Origin: an uncultured Flavobacteriales bacterium
GTDB lineage: Bacteria; Bacteroidota; Bacteroidia; Flavobacteriales; CAJXXR01
DNA: 64,000 nt
Direction of reading: 5' to 3'
Assembly: GCA_913063375.1 (NCBI GenBank)
Contig: CAJXXR010000006.1
Coordinates: 55,548-119,547 of the forward strand
Part shown: positions 45,576-55,954 of the stretch, piece after piece
Numbering within the stretch: position 1 is the stretch's first letter
Layout of the letters: each line of letters starts with the position of its first letter
Translations under genes and position numbers: made by a program
The notes under the pieces: generated by a model
The model's database searches: none
The model's input: only the letters and a program-made list of their open reading frames with translations
Told to the model about the DNA's origin: nothing

Positions 45576-45813
45576 AAAGAAAATATTCGTTTGGTTATTC
45601 TTGGGATTGGTATTTTGTACGAATGCTGATTTATTTGCTCAAGGTTGTTCTATGTGTAAGGCAGTTGTTGAGTCCAATATTTCTGGAGGAGGAACTGAAG
45701 CCAGTGGTTTAAATTTCGGAATCCTTTACCTAATGGTATTCCCTTATCTAATAATAATGGTTATTAGTTTTATGTGGAGAAAGCACCAAAAATCCATTAA
45801 GGATTTAAATTAG
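45565..45813 (+). CDS. Small membrane protein with CxxC motif in oxidase operon
   Basis: An 82-residue protein. An N-terminal signal peptide (IFVWLFLGLVFCTNADLFAQ) is followed at once by GCSMCKAVVESN, a CxxC motif at the start of the mature part, and then one transmembrane segment (FGILYLMVFPYLIIMVISF) and a basic tail. The mature protein would be periplasm-facing with a redox or metal-binding CxxC. It overlaps DUF420 by 11 bp and ends the operon. I do not know a characterised relative; a role in oxidase copper handling is inferred from position. Confidence 0.75.
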   Translation: MNSRKKIFVWLFLGLVFCTNADLFAQGCSMCKAVVESNISGGGTEASGLNFGILYLMVFPYLIIMVISFMWRKHQKSIKDLN

Positions 45814-45866
45814 GCATAATTAACATTCCCCTATATCCCTATATCCCTATTCCTAAGGGAAAACAT

Positions 45867-45874
45867 TATCTTTG
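45867..45874 (+). promoter_or_regulatory. Candidate -7 box for the TolC/MacA/tsaB operon
   Basis: TATCTTTG matches TAnnTTTG exactly and lies 40 bp before the TolC start. The -33 side is poor; it falls in the short tandem stretch CTATATCCCTATATCCCTAT (45831-45850). Confidence 0.5.
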
Positions 45875-45914
45875 GTTCTTTAATTACTCCCTTGTAATAA
45901 ATTAGAATTAGATA

Positions 45915-47288
45915 ATGAGAAAGTTATTTTTCATATTATTTGCGACAGGAATTACTGGTTCCACTGTTGCTCAAGAAAAGGTTTGGACACTTAAAGAGTG
46001 TGTGCAATATGCCTATGACCATAACCTAAGCATTAAGCAAGCTGAGCTTAGTCTAGAAATGGATGAGATCGCTCTTGAAGAAAGTGAATGGGCTAAATAT
46101 CCTGGCTTGAATGCATCTGCAAGTAGAAATTATAATTTTGGGAGAAGTATTGACCCGCTGACAAATACTACTGGAATTCAAAAAAATGTTTCAAATTACT
46201 TTTCAATGAGTAGTTCTGCGACATTATTCAATGGATTCCTTCTACGCAATAGGGAAAAACAAAACGAAACAAGATTAGCAGCAAAGACCCATTATGTGGA
46301 TAAGATCAGAAATGATATATCCATGAATATTGCACTATTCTATCTGGAGGTACTCTTTAACCAAGAGTCAATTACCAATAACAAGGCGCAACTAGAAATT
46401 GCTAGACAGCAAGTTGCTAGGATTCAAAAATTGGTAGATGTTGGATCATTGCCTAAAGGGAGTTTATTTGAGATGGAATCTCAGATGGCTAGTGAGGAAC
46501 AACGAGTAATTCAAGCGGAGTCTAGTTATGAGATTTCAAGATTGAATTTGACACAATTACTAGATATTACCAATTATCAAAATTTTCTCGTTGAGGCACC
46601 TAAATTTGGGGATCCTATTTTAGATACAGAGGGGCTAACAACACAATATGTTTATCAAGAGGCGCTGAAGTCAATGCCTCAGATTAAGCAGGCAGAATTG
46701 GATGTGAAGGCTGCAGACCAAGGGATAGATATTGCTAGAGCAAGTCTTTATCCAAGGTTATCTGTTTCGGCTTCTTTAAGTACGCGAGCAAATGATGATG
46801 CTGAAAGAGCTATTGGTCATATAGATTCAATCTCTGGACAGCCAGTTTATGATTTTGTTCCCTATGCATTTGATGAACAAATAGAAGATTATTTTGGTCA
46901 ATCTGTTGGATTGAATTTAAACATTCCTATTTTTAATGGGAGAAGTGCTAGATTGAATATTCAACGTTCCGAAGTCCAAAAGGCACAAGCCTTATTGACT
47001 AAGGAAAACACGGAGAATCAATTATTAAAAGATATTCAAAAGGCTCAAGCGGATGTTTTGGCAGCTTATAAAGGTTTTATAGCTGCAAAGAAATCTGTTC
47101 AGTCTTTTCAGGAAGCTTTTAATTATGTAAAGAAAAAGCATGATTTGGGAATTGTAAATGCTGTAGAGAACAACGATGCCAAAACAAAGTTGAACTTGGC
47201 GATTTCTCAGATGACTCAATCTAAATACGATTATATATTTAAAAGGATGATCTTGGCATTTTATCAAGGGCAGCCTATAAAATTGTAA
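45915..47288 (+). CDS. TolC-family outer-membrane efflux protein
   Basis: A 457-residue protein with a signal peptide (FFILFATGITGSTVAQE). Two OEP repeats of long amphipathic helices follow. WTLKECVQYAYDHNLSIKQA begins the mature protein, as in Bacteroidota TolC proteins. VGLNLNIPIFNGRSARLNIQ is the LNIPIFNG beta-strand of the second half, and IAFVQSxEAFNYVKKKHDLG-type helices close it. It forms the outer-membrane channel of an export system. The adaptor gene follows by 29 bp; no inner-membrane pump is next to it. Confidence 0.9.
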   Translation: MRKLFFILFATGITGSTVAQEKVWTLKECVQYAYDHNLSIKQAELSLEMDEIALEESEWAKYPGLNASASRNYNFGRSIDPLTNTTGIQKNVSNYFSMSSSATLFNGFLLRNREKQNETRLAAKTHYVDKIRNDISMNIALFYLEVLFNQESITNNKAQLEIARQQVARIQKLVDVGSLPKGSLFEMESQMASEEQRVIQAESSYEISRLNLTQLLDITNYQNFLVEAPKFGDPILDTEGLTTQYVYQEALKSMPQIKQAELDVKAADQGIDIARASLYPRLSVSASLSTRANDDAERAIGHIDSISGQPVYDFVPYAFDEQIEDYFGQSVGLNLNIPIFNGRSARLNIQRSEVQKAQALLTKENTENQLLKDIQKAQADVLAAYKGFIAAKKSVQSFQEAFNYVKKKHDLGIVNAVENNDAKTKLNLAISQMTQSKYDYIFKRMILAFYQGQPIKL

Positions 47289-47317
47289 TACGCAATAGCG
47301 TATAACTCACTCCAACT

Positions 47318-48559
47318 ATGAAAAAGGTTTTAATAATCGGTGGAATAATTGCTGTTGGTGCTTTAATCATGCTAGCCGTGAATAAGCGAAAAAGCCAAGG
47401 GATGAAAGTCCATGTAGAGATGATCACTATGGGCGAAATTACCGAGTCTGTAAGTGCCAGTGGCCGGATCCAACCTGAAATGGAAATCAAGATTTCACCC
47501 GATGTTTCTGGAGAGATAATTGCGCTTTTGGTAAAGGAAGGTGAGCTTGTACAGAAAGGAGATTTATTGATTAAAATAAAACCAGATTTATACCAATCTT
47601 ATTTGGAGCGGTCAGAAGCTACCTTGAAAAGTACTAAATCGAATTTAGCATCAGCTAGGGCTAGATTAACGGAGGCTTCTTTGGACTATGATAGAAATTC
47701 AAAATTGTTTGAGCAGGAAGCATTGTCTAAAGCAGATTTGGACCGTTCAGAATCTAACTTCAAACAAAATAAGGCGAATGTTGAATCCTTACAGTTTCAA
47801 GTTAAAAGTGCTGAGGCTGGTGTAAAGGAGTCAAAAAATAATTTAGGTTTTACCTCTATTTATGCACCTGTATCTGGGACAGTTTCCAAATTGAATGTTG
47901 AAGAAGGAGAGCGTGTAGTTGGGACTGCCCAAATGACCGGTACTGAAATTTTGAGATTAGCAAACCTTACTGAAATGGAGGTGTTGGTAGAAGTCAGTGA
48001 AACCGATATTATCCGTGTTTCAGTTGGAGATTCTTGTAGCATCGAGGTAGATGCCTATTTCAAGGAGAAGTTTGACGGGGTAGTTACTGAAGTTGCTAAC
48101 TCCGCTAAAACTTCAGCAGGAGGTTTGGATCAGGTGAGTAATTTTGAAGTAAAAGTTAGAATTTTAAAGGATTCTTATAGTGAGCTATTGAATAAGTATA
48201 AGAACCCATTCCGTCCTGGAATGACGGCTACTGTAGATGTTTTGACAGAGTCTAGTACTGGGATTTTAGTGCCTATTCAGTCCGTAACCTTACGAGTGGA
48301 TAGTAGTTCAATGAATCCTACTGGAAAAAAGCCTAGTTTTGAAAAGGAAATGGAATGCGTATTTTTGTACAAGGATGGGAAAGTAACCAAGACAGCGGTG
48401 AAAACTGGAATACAAGACGATCGCCATATAGAGCTATTATCCGGACCTTCTGAAGGTGAATGGGTAGTTTCTGCTCCCTATAAATCAATTACTAAAAAAT
48501 TGAAAACTGGGATGAAAGTGGATACGGTTAACTTGGATGAACTTTATAAAAAAGATTAA
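47318..48559 (+). CDS. MacA/HlyD-like membrane-fusion (adaptor) protein
   Basis: A 413-residue periplasmic adaptor with one N-terminal transmembrane segment (VLIIGGIIAVGALIMLAV). A biotinyl-lipoyl-like half (GEIIALLVKEGELVQKGDLL) is followed by a long coiled coil (residues ~95-180) and the second lipoyl half (IYAPVSGTVSKLNVEEGERV). A barrel domain and a C-terminal beta domain complete the MacA layout. It would couple the TolC protein to an inner-membrane transporter encoded elsewhere. Its stop shares one base with the tsaB start. Confidence 0.9.
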   Translation: MKKVLIIGGIIAVGALIMLAVNKRKSQGMKVHVEMITMGEITESVSASGRIQPEMEIKISPDVSGEIIALLVKEGELVQKGDLLIKIKPDLYQSYLERSEATLKSTKSNLASARARLTEASLDYDRNSKLFEQEALSKADLDRSESNFKQNKANVESLQFQVKSAEAGVKESKNNLGFTSIYAPVSGTVSKLNVEEGERVVGTAQMTGTEILRLANLTEMEVLVEVSETDIIRVSVGDSCSIEVDAYFKEKFDGVVTEVANSAKTSAGGLDQVSNFEVKVRILKDSYSELLNKYKNPFRPGMTATVDVLTESSTGILVPIQSVTLRVDSSSMNPTGKKPSFEKEMECVFLYKDGKVTKTAVKTGIQDDRHIELLSGPSEGEWVVSAPYKSITKKLKTGMKVDTVNLDELYKKD

Positions 48560-49254
48560 TGCCTTTAATACTTAGCATTGAAACCAGTACCAAAACTTGT
48601 TCAGTTGCTTTAAGCAAAGCTGGAGAGTTGGTAAATTGTATTCGTAAGAAGGATGAGAGTTATTCACATGCGGAGCGTTTACATTTGTATATTTCTGAAT
48701 TATTCCAAGGAACAGAGTTTGTTTTAGGAGATTTGGATGCTGTTGCAGTGAGTAAAGGTCCAGGATCATATACGGGACTAAGAATTGGAGTCTCGGCTGC
48801 AAAAGGGATTGCCTTTGCTTTAGACATTCCTTTAATAGGTGTTGATACCTTGCAGGCTATTTGTCTTGAATATTCAGGGGATAAACCTGATGTATTTATT
48901 CCTGTGATGGACGCTAGAAGGTCTGAGGTGTTTTATGGGGTATACAATGCATTGTTTCAACAAGAAAGTCCTGTAGATTTCCACGTGTTAATAGAGGATT
49001 CTTTTCAAGAATTCATTATTGACAAATCGGTCGTTTTTGTAGGGAACGGAGTGGAGAAAGTTCAAGCTTTAGTAAAATTCCCAAATTCGAAGGTGCAATT
49101 TGTTCCTGAGGATGCTTTTTCCGGAAAGCACATTGCCAACCTTGCTTACCATAAGTTTTTAAAAGATGATTTTGAGGATACTGCTTATTTCGAGCCTTTC
49201 TATCTAAAAGATTTTATTGCAGGTAAAAAGAAAGTACCGGCAAAAATCAATTAA
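48559..49254 (+). CDS. tsaB: tRNA threonylcarbamoyladenosine biosynthesis protein TsaB
   Basis: A 231-residue ASKHA-fold protein. LILSIETSTKTCSVALS is the first beta strand pair, SKGPGSYTGLRIGVSAAKGI the conserved GPGSFTGLR-type loop and PVMDARRSEVFYGVY the third. TsaB partners TsaD and TsaE to make the t6A modification at tRNA position 37. It sits at the end of the efflux operon by translational coupling (1-bp overlap), with no obvious functional link. Confidence 0.93.
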   Translation: MPLILSIETSTKTCSVALSKAGELVNCIRKKDESYSHAERLHLYISELFQGTEFVLGDLDAVAVSKGPGSYTGLRIGVSAAKGIAFALDIPLIGVDTLQAICLEYSGDKPDVFIPVMDARRSEVFYGVYNALFQQESPVDFHVLIEDSFQEFIIDKSVVFVGNGVEKVQALVKFPNSKVQFVPEDAFSGKHIANLAYHKFLKDDFEDTAYFEPFYLKDFIAGKKKVPAKIN

Positions 49255-49260
49255 GAATGC

Positions 49261-50343
49261 CTAAATGATAACGGCATCTTCCTCGCTCCATGTACTTTCA
49301 CACAATCTTTTGAACTCATTCAATCCAGTTTGAAGTCCCTTTTTTAACTTTGGTTTAATTAAAAGGTTCAATGGGAAAAATAGCTTGATATGGTGTTCTA
49401 CATTTACCTCACAGCTATTGTCGTCTAGTCTCTTTAGCTTAAATAGTTGGAAGCTTTCAGGTATAATACCCAATTTGTCTGCTTTCTCTGCATAGGTGAT
49501 ATGCTCCTTCCCCTGTTCATTGGTGACTGAAGTAATGTGTATAATGTTGTCAGGAAGTACGCAGTCGTGGGCTGAACCGATTCGATCTATTTTTTGCTCG
49601 TCGTAGATAAAGTCTACTAATTGTGGAGACCATTCTTTACGATGTTTGAGGCTCACTAAAAAGCGGTGTACAAAATCTATATCCTTTTCAATTTGGATAC
49701 TAATTTTTACCGGGTTGGACACATATTTTATAGGGCCATGTTCCGGTAATTCCGGTGTTTCTTGAATCCATTTATCAACGTGAAGAAAGTTAAATGGGAT
49801 GGTGCCTAATTCTGGGTACTCCTCTGTTCCAGCTTGAAATTCAAAGCCTGTGCTTTCATTGTCCCCAACAGTATCAGAAAGTAGGATGTAGTTATCAGAT
49901 TGTACCTCATTTTTCATCAATCGATGGGCTAAGATAACCTCCTTTCCCATGATTTTCTCTCTGTCAAATATTTGTTGGAGTACTATTTCTCCTGTGTGTA
50001 CTATGAATTTTAATCCTAATTTATGGGTGCCACTGCAAGCTTCGCAATTGCAAATACGATCTCTTTCGTATAGTTTTAAGTGTTGGTGAAAGGCTAAAAA
50101 CATGGATTTACATTGTTCCATTATTTTATCTGTACTTGTAGGATTCTTTTCCTTTTTATAATACAAGAGTGCATCTCCTTCAATTTCTACTAATTGAAGG
50201 CCTAAAGAATTTTTATCCATGATAACCTCTAGCAATTCTTTGATTATTGCACTGCTATGTTCAATAGAGGTTTTGTTTACGAATTTGGTAAATCCGCTGA
50301 TATCCGGAATGAAAATTAAGGCATTGAAAGATGCGTTAGCCAT
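49261..50343 (-). CDS. Cyclase-like DUF2652 protein with SRPBCC domain
   Basis: A 360-residue two-domain protein. Residues ~5-170 resemble a class III nucleotidyl cyclase. FIPDISGFTKFV and EIEGDALLYYK keep both metal-binding Asp, but GKEVILAHRLMKN has Ile where cyclases have the substrate-binding Asn (V-N-x-A-x-R). A CNCEAC motif (C-x-C-x2-C) sits in a loop near residue 100. Residues ~215-345 form an SRPBCC-type lipid-binding fold (KHRKEWSP...). Whether it makes cAMP or another cyclic nucleotide is open. It lies 64 bp after the hydrolase gene. Confidence 0.75.
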   Translation of the reverse strand: MANASFNALIFIPDISGFTKFVNKTSIEHSSAIIKELLEVIMDKNSLGLQLVEIEGDALLYYKKEKNPTSTDKIMEQCKSMFLAFHQHLKLYERDRICNCEACSGTHKLGLKFIVHTGEIVLQQIFDREKIMGKEVILAHRLMKNEVQSDNYILLSDTVGDNESTGFEFQAGTEEYPELGTIPFNFLHVDKWIQETPELPEHGPIKYVSNPVKISIQIEKDIDFVHRFLVSLKHRKEWSPQLVDFIYDEQKIDRIGSAHDCVLPDNIIHITSVTNEQGKEHITYAEKADKLGIIPESFQLFKLKRLDDNSCEVNVEHHIKLFFPLNLLIKPKLKKGLQTGLNEFKRLCESTWSEEDAVII

Positions 50344-50407
50344 GTATATGCAGTTCTGTAGTTCAATATTGAATGTACAAAATCTTGTATGAAATGATTC
50401 TATAGAT

Positions 50408-51298
50408 TTAGTTAAAAGCTGCTAACTCCATTTCCTTTTTAAAGGATCCTTGTTTGTCGGTTGATAAAATGGCCAGCACTTGGTCTATTACCTCTGGATT
50501 CCAAAGCATCCTGTAGTGACCAATATTCTGCATAGTGATGAGATTAGCTTTTTTAGACGACTTATAAATGTGTCTAGCATCCGATAGGGGTATTACTTTG
50601 TCATATTCATCATGAATAAGGGTCAATTGATTGAAGTTTATTGAATCAATAAATTTAGCAACATTCATATTGGACACCTTCTCATTCAATATGTTCTCGG
50701 CAAGGTGAACCATATTATTGTGTGCAGAGCTGGTTAAACCGATAAATTGACTGTACTCAATAAAAACTTGTTCTATACTATTGGGGCATGTCAAGTAGAT
50801 CAGTTGATCAATAGGGATATTCTTTTTGGTAAGCGCATAACTGACTACGGCAGATCCAAAGGAATGACTGATGATAGATAAAGGCTCTGATAGTGCTAAG
50901 AAGTCGTGTAGGCTCAGAAAAGCTCTATGACAGACTTCCATATTCGTTTTCTTTAGTTTAGAAGGCCCGTGTGCAGGTAAGTTTAATCCAATTACTTGGT
51001 AGTTCTTTTGGACCAATGATTCTGCAATGGCATGCATACTTGCAATATTGGAATTCCAACCATGTACCAATAGGATAGGAGGATGATTGGCTTGCCCTAA
51101 TCTGTAGCAGAATAGATCTTCCTCCTCAAAGGGAACTCTAAATTCGGTTGCTCTTTCGAAAAAGGGTAGTTCTCTTTCTCTAATGTTTTTATGTTGCGTG
51201 GTTTGGAATTTATCAAAGGCAGATTTACCCGCTTTAGCTGGTGAAAGTAGACTGAAGGCTTTATAGTAGGATCTAAATAGTTTGAGTTGAAGAGACAT
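50408..51298 (-). CDS. Alpha/beta hydrolase
   Basis: A 296-residue protein with the serine hydrolase core. LLVHGWNSNIASMH gives the oxyanion-hole HG, and LSIISHSFGSAVVSYAL holds the nucleophile (SHSFGS, near residue 143). LTLIHDEYDKVIPLSDARHI is the acid Asp and NIGHYRMLW the catalytic His. The substrate is unknown; the family includes esterases and lipases. It lies 7 bp downstream of the TetR gene, so it is probably its regulated partner. Confidence 0.87.
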   Translation of the reverse strand: MSLQLKLFRSYYKAFSLLSPAKAGKSAFDKFQTTQHKNIRERELPFFERATEFRVPFEEEDLFCYRLGQANHPPILLVHGWNSNIASMHAIAESLVQKNYQVIGLNLPAHGPSKLKKTNMEVCHRAFLSLHDFLALSEPLSIISHSFGSAVVSYALTKKNIPIDQLIYLTCPNSIEQVFIEYSQFIGLTSSAHNNMVHLAENILNEKVSNMNVAKFIDSINFNQLTLIHDEYDKVIPLSDARHIYKSSKKANLITMQNIGHYRMLWNPEVIDQVLAILSTDKQGSFKKEMELAAFN

Positions 51299-51305
51299 AT
51301 TCTTT

Positions 51306-51908
51306 TTAATTTTTGGGTTGAATGATTTCAGCGCGTATGATTTGATCTAGTAGGTCCATCATATCCGTGATATATTCTTTCTTTTGAGTAGTAATAGACA
51401 TAAATACACTGCCTTCTATCATAGAGAAAATCCGTTTAGCGAAACTATTGACCTCCATATTTTCTGGGAATATTTTTTCAGAAATCCCCTGTAGTAAAAG
51501 GTTCGAAATGTTATTTTCTAATTTTACGATGATCCTTTTTACCTCACTAAGTAATTCGGGGTTTTGATGATTGGCATCTACACCTATATTTAGTATTGGA
51601 CAGCCACCAAAGGAAATTGTATAGTCGTAATATTTTCGGTAGAAATTGCTCAATGCAAATAGCTTTTCATCTGCTCTTTCAAAAGCAGCCAGTTCTTCAC
51701 TTATTTTCCCAACCACTTTTTTGACATTGTGGGTGAAGGCTAAAAGAGATAATTCTTCTTTATTGTTGAAGTTCCCGTAAATGGCCCCCTTTGTCAATTT
51801 TGTTGCAGAACAAATATCAGACATGCTAGTTGCTGCGTAGCCTTTCTTGTTGAAAATGGGGGCTACTTCTGCAATGATTCGTGCTTTTGTTTCTTCTGAT
51901 TTACGCAT
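51306..51908 (-). CDS. TetR/AcrR-family transcriptional regulator
   Basis: A 200-residue regulator. The N-terminal helix-turn-helix is residues ~8-55 (ARIIAEVAPIFNKKGYAATS, SDICSATKLTKGAIYGNFNN), followed by an all-helical ligand domain with GGCPILNIGVDA, as in the YcdC/AcrR-like TetR_C group. The palindrome at 51939-51958 upstream is its likely operator. It is predicted to repress itself plus the hydrolase and cyclase-like genes downstream. The ligand is unknown. Confidence 0.93.
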   Translation of the reverse strand: MRKSEETKARIIAEVAPIFNKKGYAATSMSDICSATKLTKGAIYGNFNNKEELSLLAFTHNVKKVVGKISEELAAFERADEKLFALSNFYRKYYDYTISFGGCPILNIGVDANHQNPELLSEVKRIIVKLENNISNLLLQGISEKIFPENMEVNSFAKRIFSMIEGSVFMSITTQKKEYITDMMDLLDQIIRAEIIQPKN

Positions 51909-51927
51909 CTAAAGGTTGATTTTGATG

Positions 51928-51935
51928 CAAATATA
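51928..51935 (-). promoter_or_regulatory. -7 box of the TetR-hydrolase operon
   Basis: On the minus strand this reads TATATTTG, an exact TAnnTTTG match, 19 bp before the TetR start codon. The TetR palindrome lies immediately upstream, where the -7/-33 spacer would be. Confidence 0.6.
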
Positions 51936-51938
51936 CGA

Positions 51939-51958
51939 AATATACCGATCGGTATATT
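51939..51958. promoter_or_regulatory. TetR-family operator palindrome
   Basis: AATATACCGATCGGTATATT is a perfect 20-bp palindrome, of the ACCGATCGGT type seen at TetR-family operators. It sits 30 bp upstream of the TetR start and next to the -7 box, so bound repressor would block RNA polymerase. It implies autoregulation. Confidence 0.85.
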
Positions 51959-52002
51959 ATTTGAGCTAAAAAAACGCCAAAATAGATTGACGTATAGTAC
52001 TA

Positions 52003-52185
52003 TTATTTTTTTTGATCCTTGTGTGGATTCTTATAGAGGAAATATTGCCCCATTAAATTACCAACAACGATTCCTACATAATGGAACCAATCAATATTCA
52101 TCCAGTTTCCAATTAGCCCAAAAGCGATAGCCAAAAGTAGCATAGATAAAAATAGGACGAAGTACTTGTATAATTTTGGAGACAT
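52003..52185 (-). CDS. Small two-helix membrane protein
   Basis: A 60-residue protein with two hydrophobic segments (YFVLFLSMLLLAIAFGLIG and FHYVGIVVGNLMGQYFLY), a short polar loop and a charged tail (KNPHKDQKK). It stands alone between the TetR promoter region and groEL. The composition is gene-like and the frame is clean. I do not recognise a family; a small conserved Bacteroidota membrane protein is likely. Confidence 0.6.
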   Translation of the reverse strand: MSPKLYKYFVLFLSMLLLAIAFGLIGNWMNIDWFHYVGIVVGNLMGQYFLYKNPHKDQKK

Positions 52186-52204
52186 ACTATTGGTGGGTAA
52201 AAAA

Positions 52205-52231
52205 GAAGTCCATGTAAACTACATGGACTTC
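52205..52231 (-). terminator. Terminator of groESL
   Basis: A perfect hairpin: GAAGTCCATGTA (52205-52216), loop AAC, TACATGGACTTC (52220-52231), followed on the minus strand by TTTTTT. It lies 24 bp beyond the groEL stop. Confidence 0.85.
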
Positions 52232-52254
52232 AAATTTATAGTTCTATTTTAGAA

Positions 52255-54188
<1,934 letters not shown>

Positions 54189-54313
54189 TGTATGATGTTT
54201 TGTTATATTTTTTAGAATGCTTTTCTGAAGTCAAGATATATGCCAATTCAGTTTTGCTGTCAGGCTGTCAGAATTGAGAAACAAATGACAGTTCGAAAAG
54301 ATAAGTGCAAAAA

Positions 54314-54338
54314 AAAAGCTGACCATCGGTCAGCTTTT
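54314..54338 (-). terminator. Terminator of the miaB-secG operon
   Basis: A perfect 11-bp stem: AAAAGCTGACC (54314-54324), loop ATC, GGTCAGCTTTT (54328-54338), continued by a run of A on the plus strand (54309-54317), which gives the U-tract for minus-strand transcripts. It lies 8 bp after the secG stop. Confidence 0.88.
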
Positions 54339-54346
54339 AAAACTAA

Positions 54347-54718
54347 TTATTTTTGTTCCTCAGGAGTGGTCTCCGTTTTGGTTTCTACAGGGCTATCAGT
54401 ATTATCTAATAAGCTAGCATCAATTCCAGTTTCTGTTTCGGGAGTATCGGCAGCATCGTCTAGAAGTTCCTTAGTAATAGTAGGTACATTTGACTCGCTT
54501 CCTCCAGAGTACTGAGATCCTAAACTTAAAACAACCAAAGCAATCGCTAGGGCCCAAGTTGCTTTCTCTAGAAAGTCTGTTGTCTTTTGTACACCCATGA
54601 TTTGGTTACTACCTCCAAATGATGAAGAGAGACCTCCTCCTTTTGGATTTTGCACCATTACAATAAGGATTAATAAAACACAAACTATTAGCAACAATGC
54701 TCCAATAAGTATAAACAT
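54347..54718 (-). CDS. secG: Protein translocase subunit SecG
   Basis: A 123-residue protein with two transmembrane helices (IGALLLIVCVLLILIVMV and ATWALAIALVVLSLGS) and the SecG loop VQNPKGGGLSSSFGG between them, the classic NPK-GGGL motif. It assists SecYE in protein export. The C-terminal ~50 residues are an acidic, Thr/Glu-rich tail (ETGIDASLLDNTDSPVETKT) of low complexity. It follows the TPR gene by 10 bp and is the last gene before the terminator. Confidence 0.95.
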   Translation of the reverse strand: MFILIGALLLIVCVLLILIVMVQNPKGGGLSSSFGGSNQIMGVQKTTDFLEKATWALAIALVVLSLGSQYSGGSESNVPTITKELLDDAADTPETETGIDASLLDNTDSPVETKTETTPEEQK

Positions 54719-54728
54719 GATTCTTGAT

Positions 54729-55415
54729 TTATTTTTTAAGTTCTGCTATTTGCGCAATTCGCTGTGCAAAGAAACTACTTTTTTGCGGATTTTTCAAGCT
54801 TAATATTTCGTAAGCCTTAATTGCTTTATTATAAAGCCCTTGATCGAGGTATATTTGAGCTAATGTTTCCGTCATTAGGTTGTCGCTTTCCAGGCTACTT
54901 TGCTTGGCTAAGTTGACATTTTTGGTCTTAAGTTTATCCTTTTGAGGATTTATGCTTGGATTCTTTTGAAGGAATTCATCAATCAAATCTGATTGTTTTG
55001 ATCCTTTTACAGAACGTATGTCTAGCGGGGCTACAGCTTCTCGACTCAGTGCCAATTTTAACCAATAACCAAAGGTATGATCATCAGACATTGGGTGACT
55101 GACCTGCTCTACTTCATTTTCCTCCTCTGTGGATGAAGTTAATAGCGTACTGAATTTCTGCAAGATTTCTTTTGCATTATCAATCTCGGTAAGCCAATAG
55201 AATAATTTACTGGAATCACTGGCATAACAAGCTGTTTTTGCTAGCTGATTGTGATATGTTTCAGCATTTTCTTCAAATTGTAGTCGCTTTTGTAATAGGA
55301 GGTGGAAAGTCTGACAATAGGGGAAATCGGCCACCAGTTGAGAAATCTCTTGCATAGGGATTTCTTCTAAGGTTGCCGGGTTATCTATTATATGTAGTGC
55401 TTTTTTTAAATCCAC
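54729..55415 (-). CDS. Tetratricopeptide-type protein of unknown function
   Basis: A 228-residue protein. A helical N-terminal part (MDLKKALHIIDNPATLEEI) precedes PYCQTFHLLLQKRLQFEE, a conserved Bacteroidota stretch. A single TPR sits near the C terminus (TLAQIYLDQGLYNKAIKAYE, then SLKNPQKSSFFAQRI). No signal peptide is present, so it is probably cytoplasmic. It abuts lptE (1-bp gap) and precedes secG, a linked set in Bacteroidota. Its function is not known. Confidence 0.85.
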   Translation of the reverse strand: MDLKKALHIIDNPATLEEIPMQEISQLVADFPYCQTFHLLLQKRLQFEENAETYHNQLAKTACYASDSSKLFYWLTEIDNAKEILQKFSTLLTSSTEEENEVEQVSHPMSDDHTFGYWLKLALSREAVAPLDIRSVKGSKQSDLIDEFLQKNPSINPQKDKLKTKNVNLAKQSSLESDNLMTETLAQIYLDQGLYNKAIKAYEILSLKNPQKSSFFAQRIAQIAELKK

Positions 55416-55416
55416 C

Positions 55417-55923
55417 TTACCAATTTACAAGTGCTTTGTTAAATATGTTTTCAGAAATTTCTTCAATTATCTCTTCCGTTAGCTCCTCTTCTACAGATTC
55501 AAAAGGAATCGTATTGTCGAAATCCTTGAATGCAGGGAATGAAGTAGTGAAGTTTTTTGCGGGTTCTACTTTATTAAAGAAACTAACTTTAATTTGAATA
55601 GTGAAACGAGATTGATTGGCTTGAGCTTCTGATGTAATTCCAATTGGGATAATATCATATCGCTGGATTGCGCCATGAAAATGTAAATCACCTTCTTCTT
55701 CTTGTTCCAGTAATTGTGTTTTCCTGTTTAACTTGTCAATTAAGTTTTGTTTCAAATCAATGGCAAGATCGGGGTTCACCAAAGTGGCTAGGTTCTCAAA
55801 CTGGGAGACCGAAAATGTTTTGATCTTTGGATTAATGTCAATTCCTGAAAAGGTATAATATTTACAGGAATAAACCAGAATCAAACAAAGTGTTGAGAAT
55901 AAATAGCGCAGGTGTTTAGTCAT
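55417..55923 (-). CDS. lptE: LPS assembly lipoprotein LptE
   Basis: A 168-residue protein when started at the ATG at 55923; a longer frame to 56049 runs into the upstream sigma-54 regulator gene and adds a non-signal leader. The chosen start gives a lipoprotein signal (LRYLFSTLCLILVYSC, Cys20). The mature part begins YYTFSGIDINPKIKTFSVSQ, the Bacteroidota LptE signature (YSFTGxSIP-like), and a beta-rich domain follows. With LptD it inserts LPS into the outer membrane. It starts 31 bp after the regulator stop. Confidence 0.87.
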   Translation of the reverse strand: MTKHLRYLFSTLCLILVYSCKYYTFSGIDINPKIKTFSVSQFENLATLVNPDLAIDLKQNLIDKLNRKTQLLEQEEEGDLHFHGAIQRYDIIPIGITSEAQANQSRFTIQIKVSFFNKVEPAKNFTTSFPAFKDFDNTIPFESVEEELTEEIIEEISENIFNKALVNW

Positions 55924-55954
55924 AACGAATCTAAAATTAGGGATATTTTTATAA

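Noticed and set aside
45831..45850. Short tandem CTATATCC-like repeats as a microsatellite
   Set aside because: Only about two and a half units; too short to support a phase-variable tract.
54189..54313. Search for a CIRCE element upstream of groES
   Set aside because: No TTAGCACTC-N9-GAGTGCTAA-like inverted repeat found.
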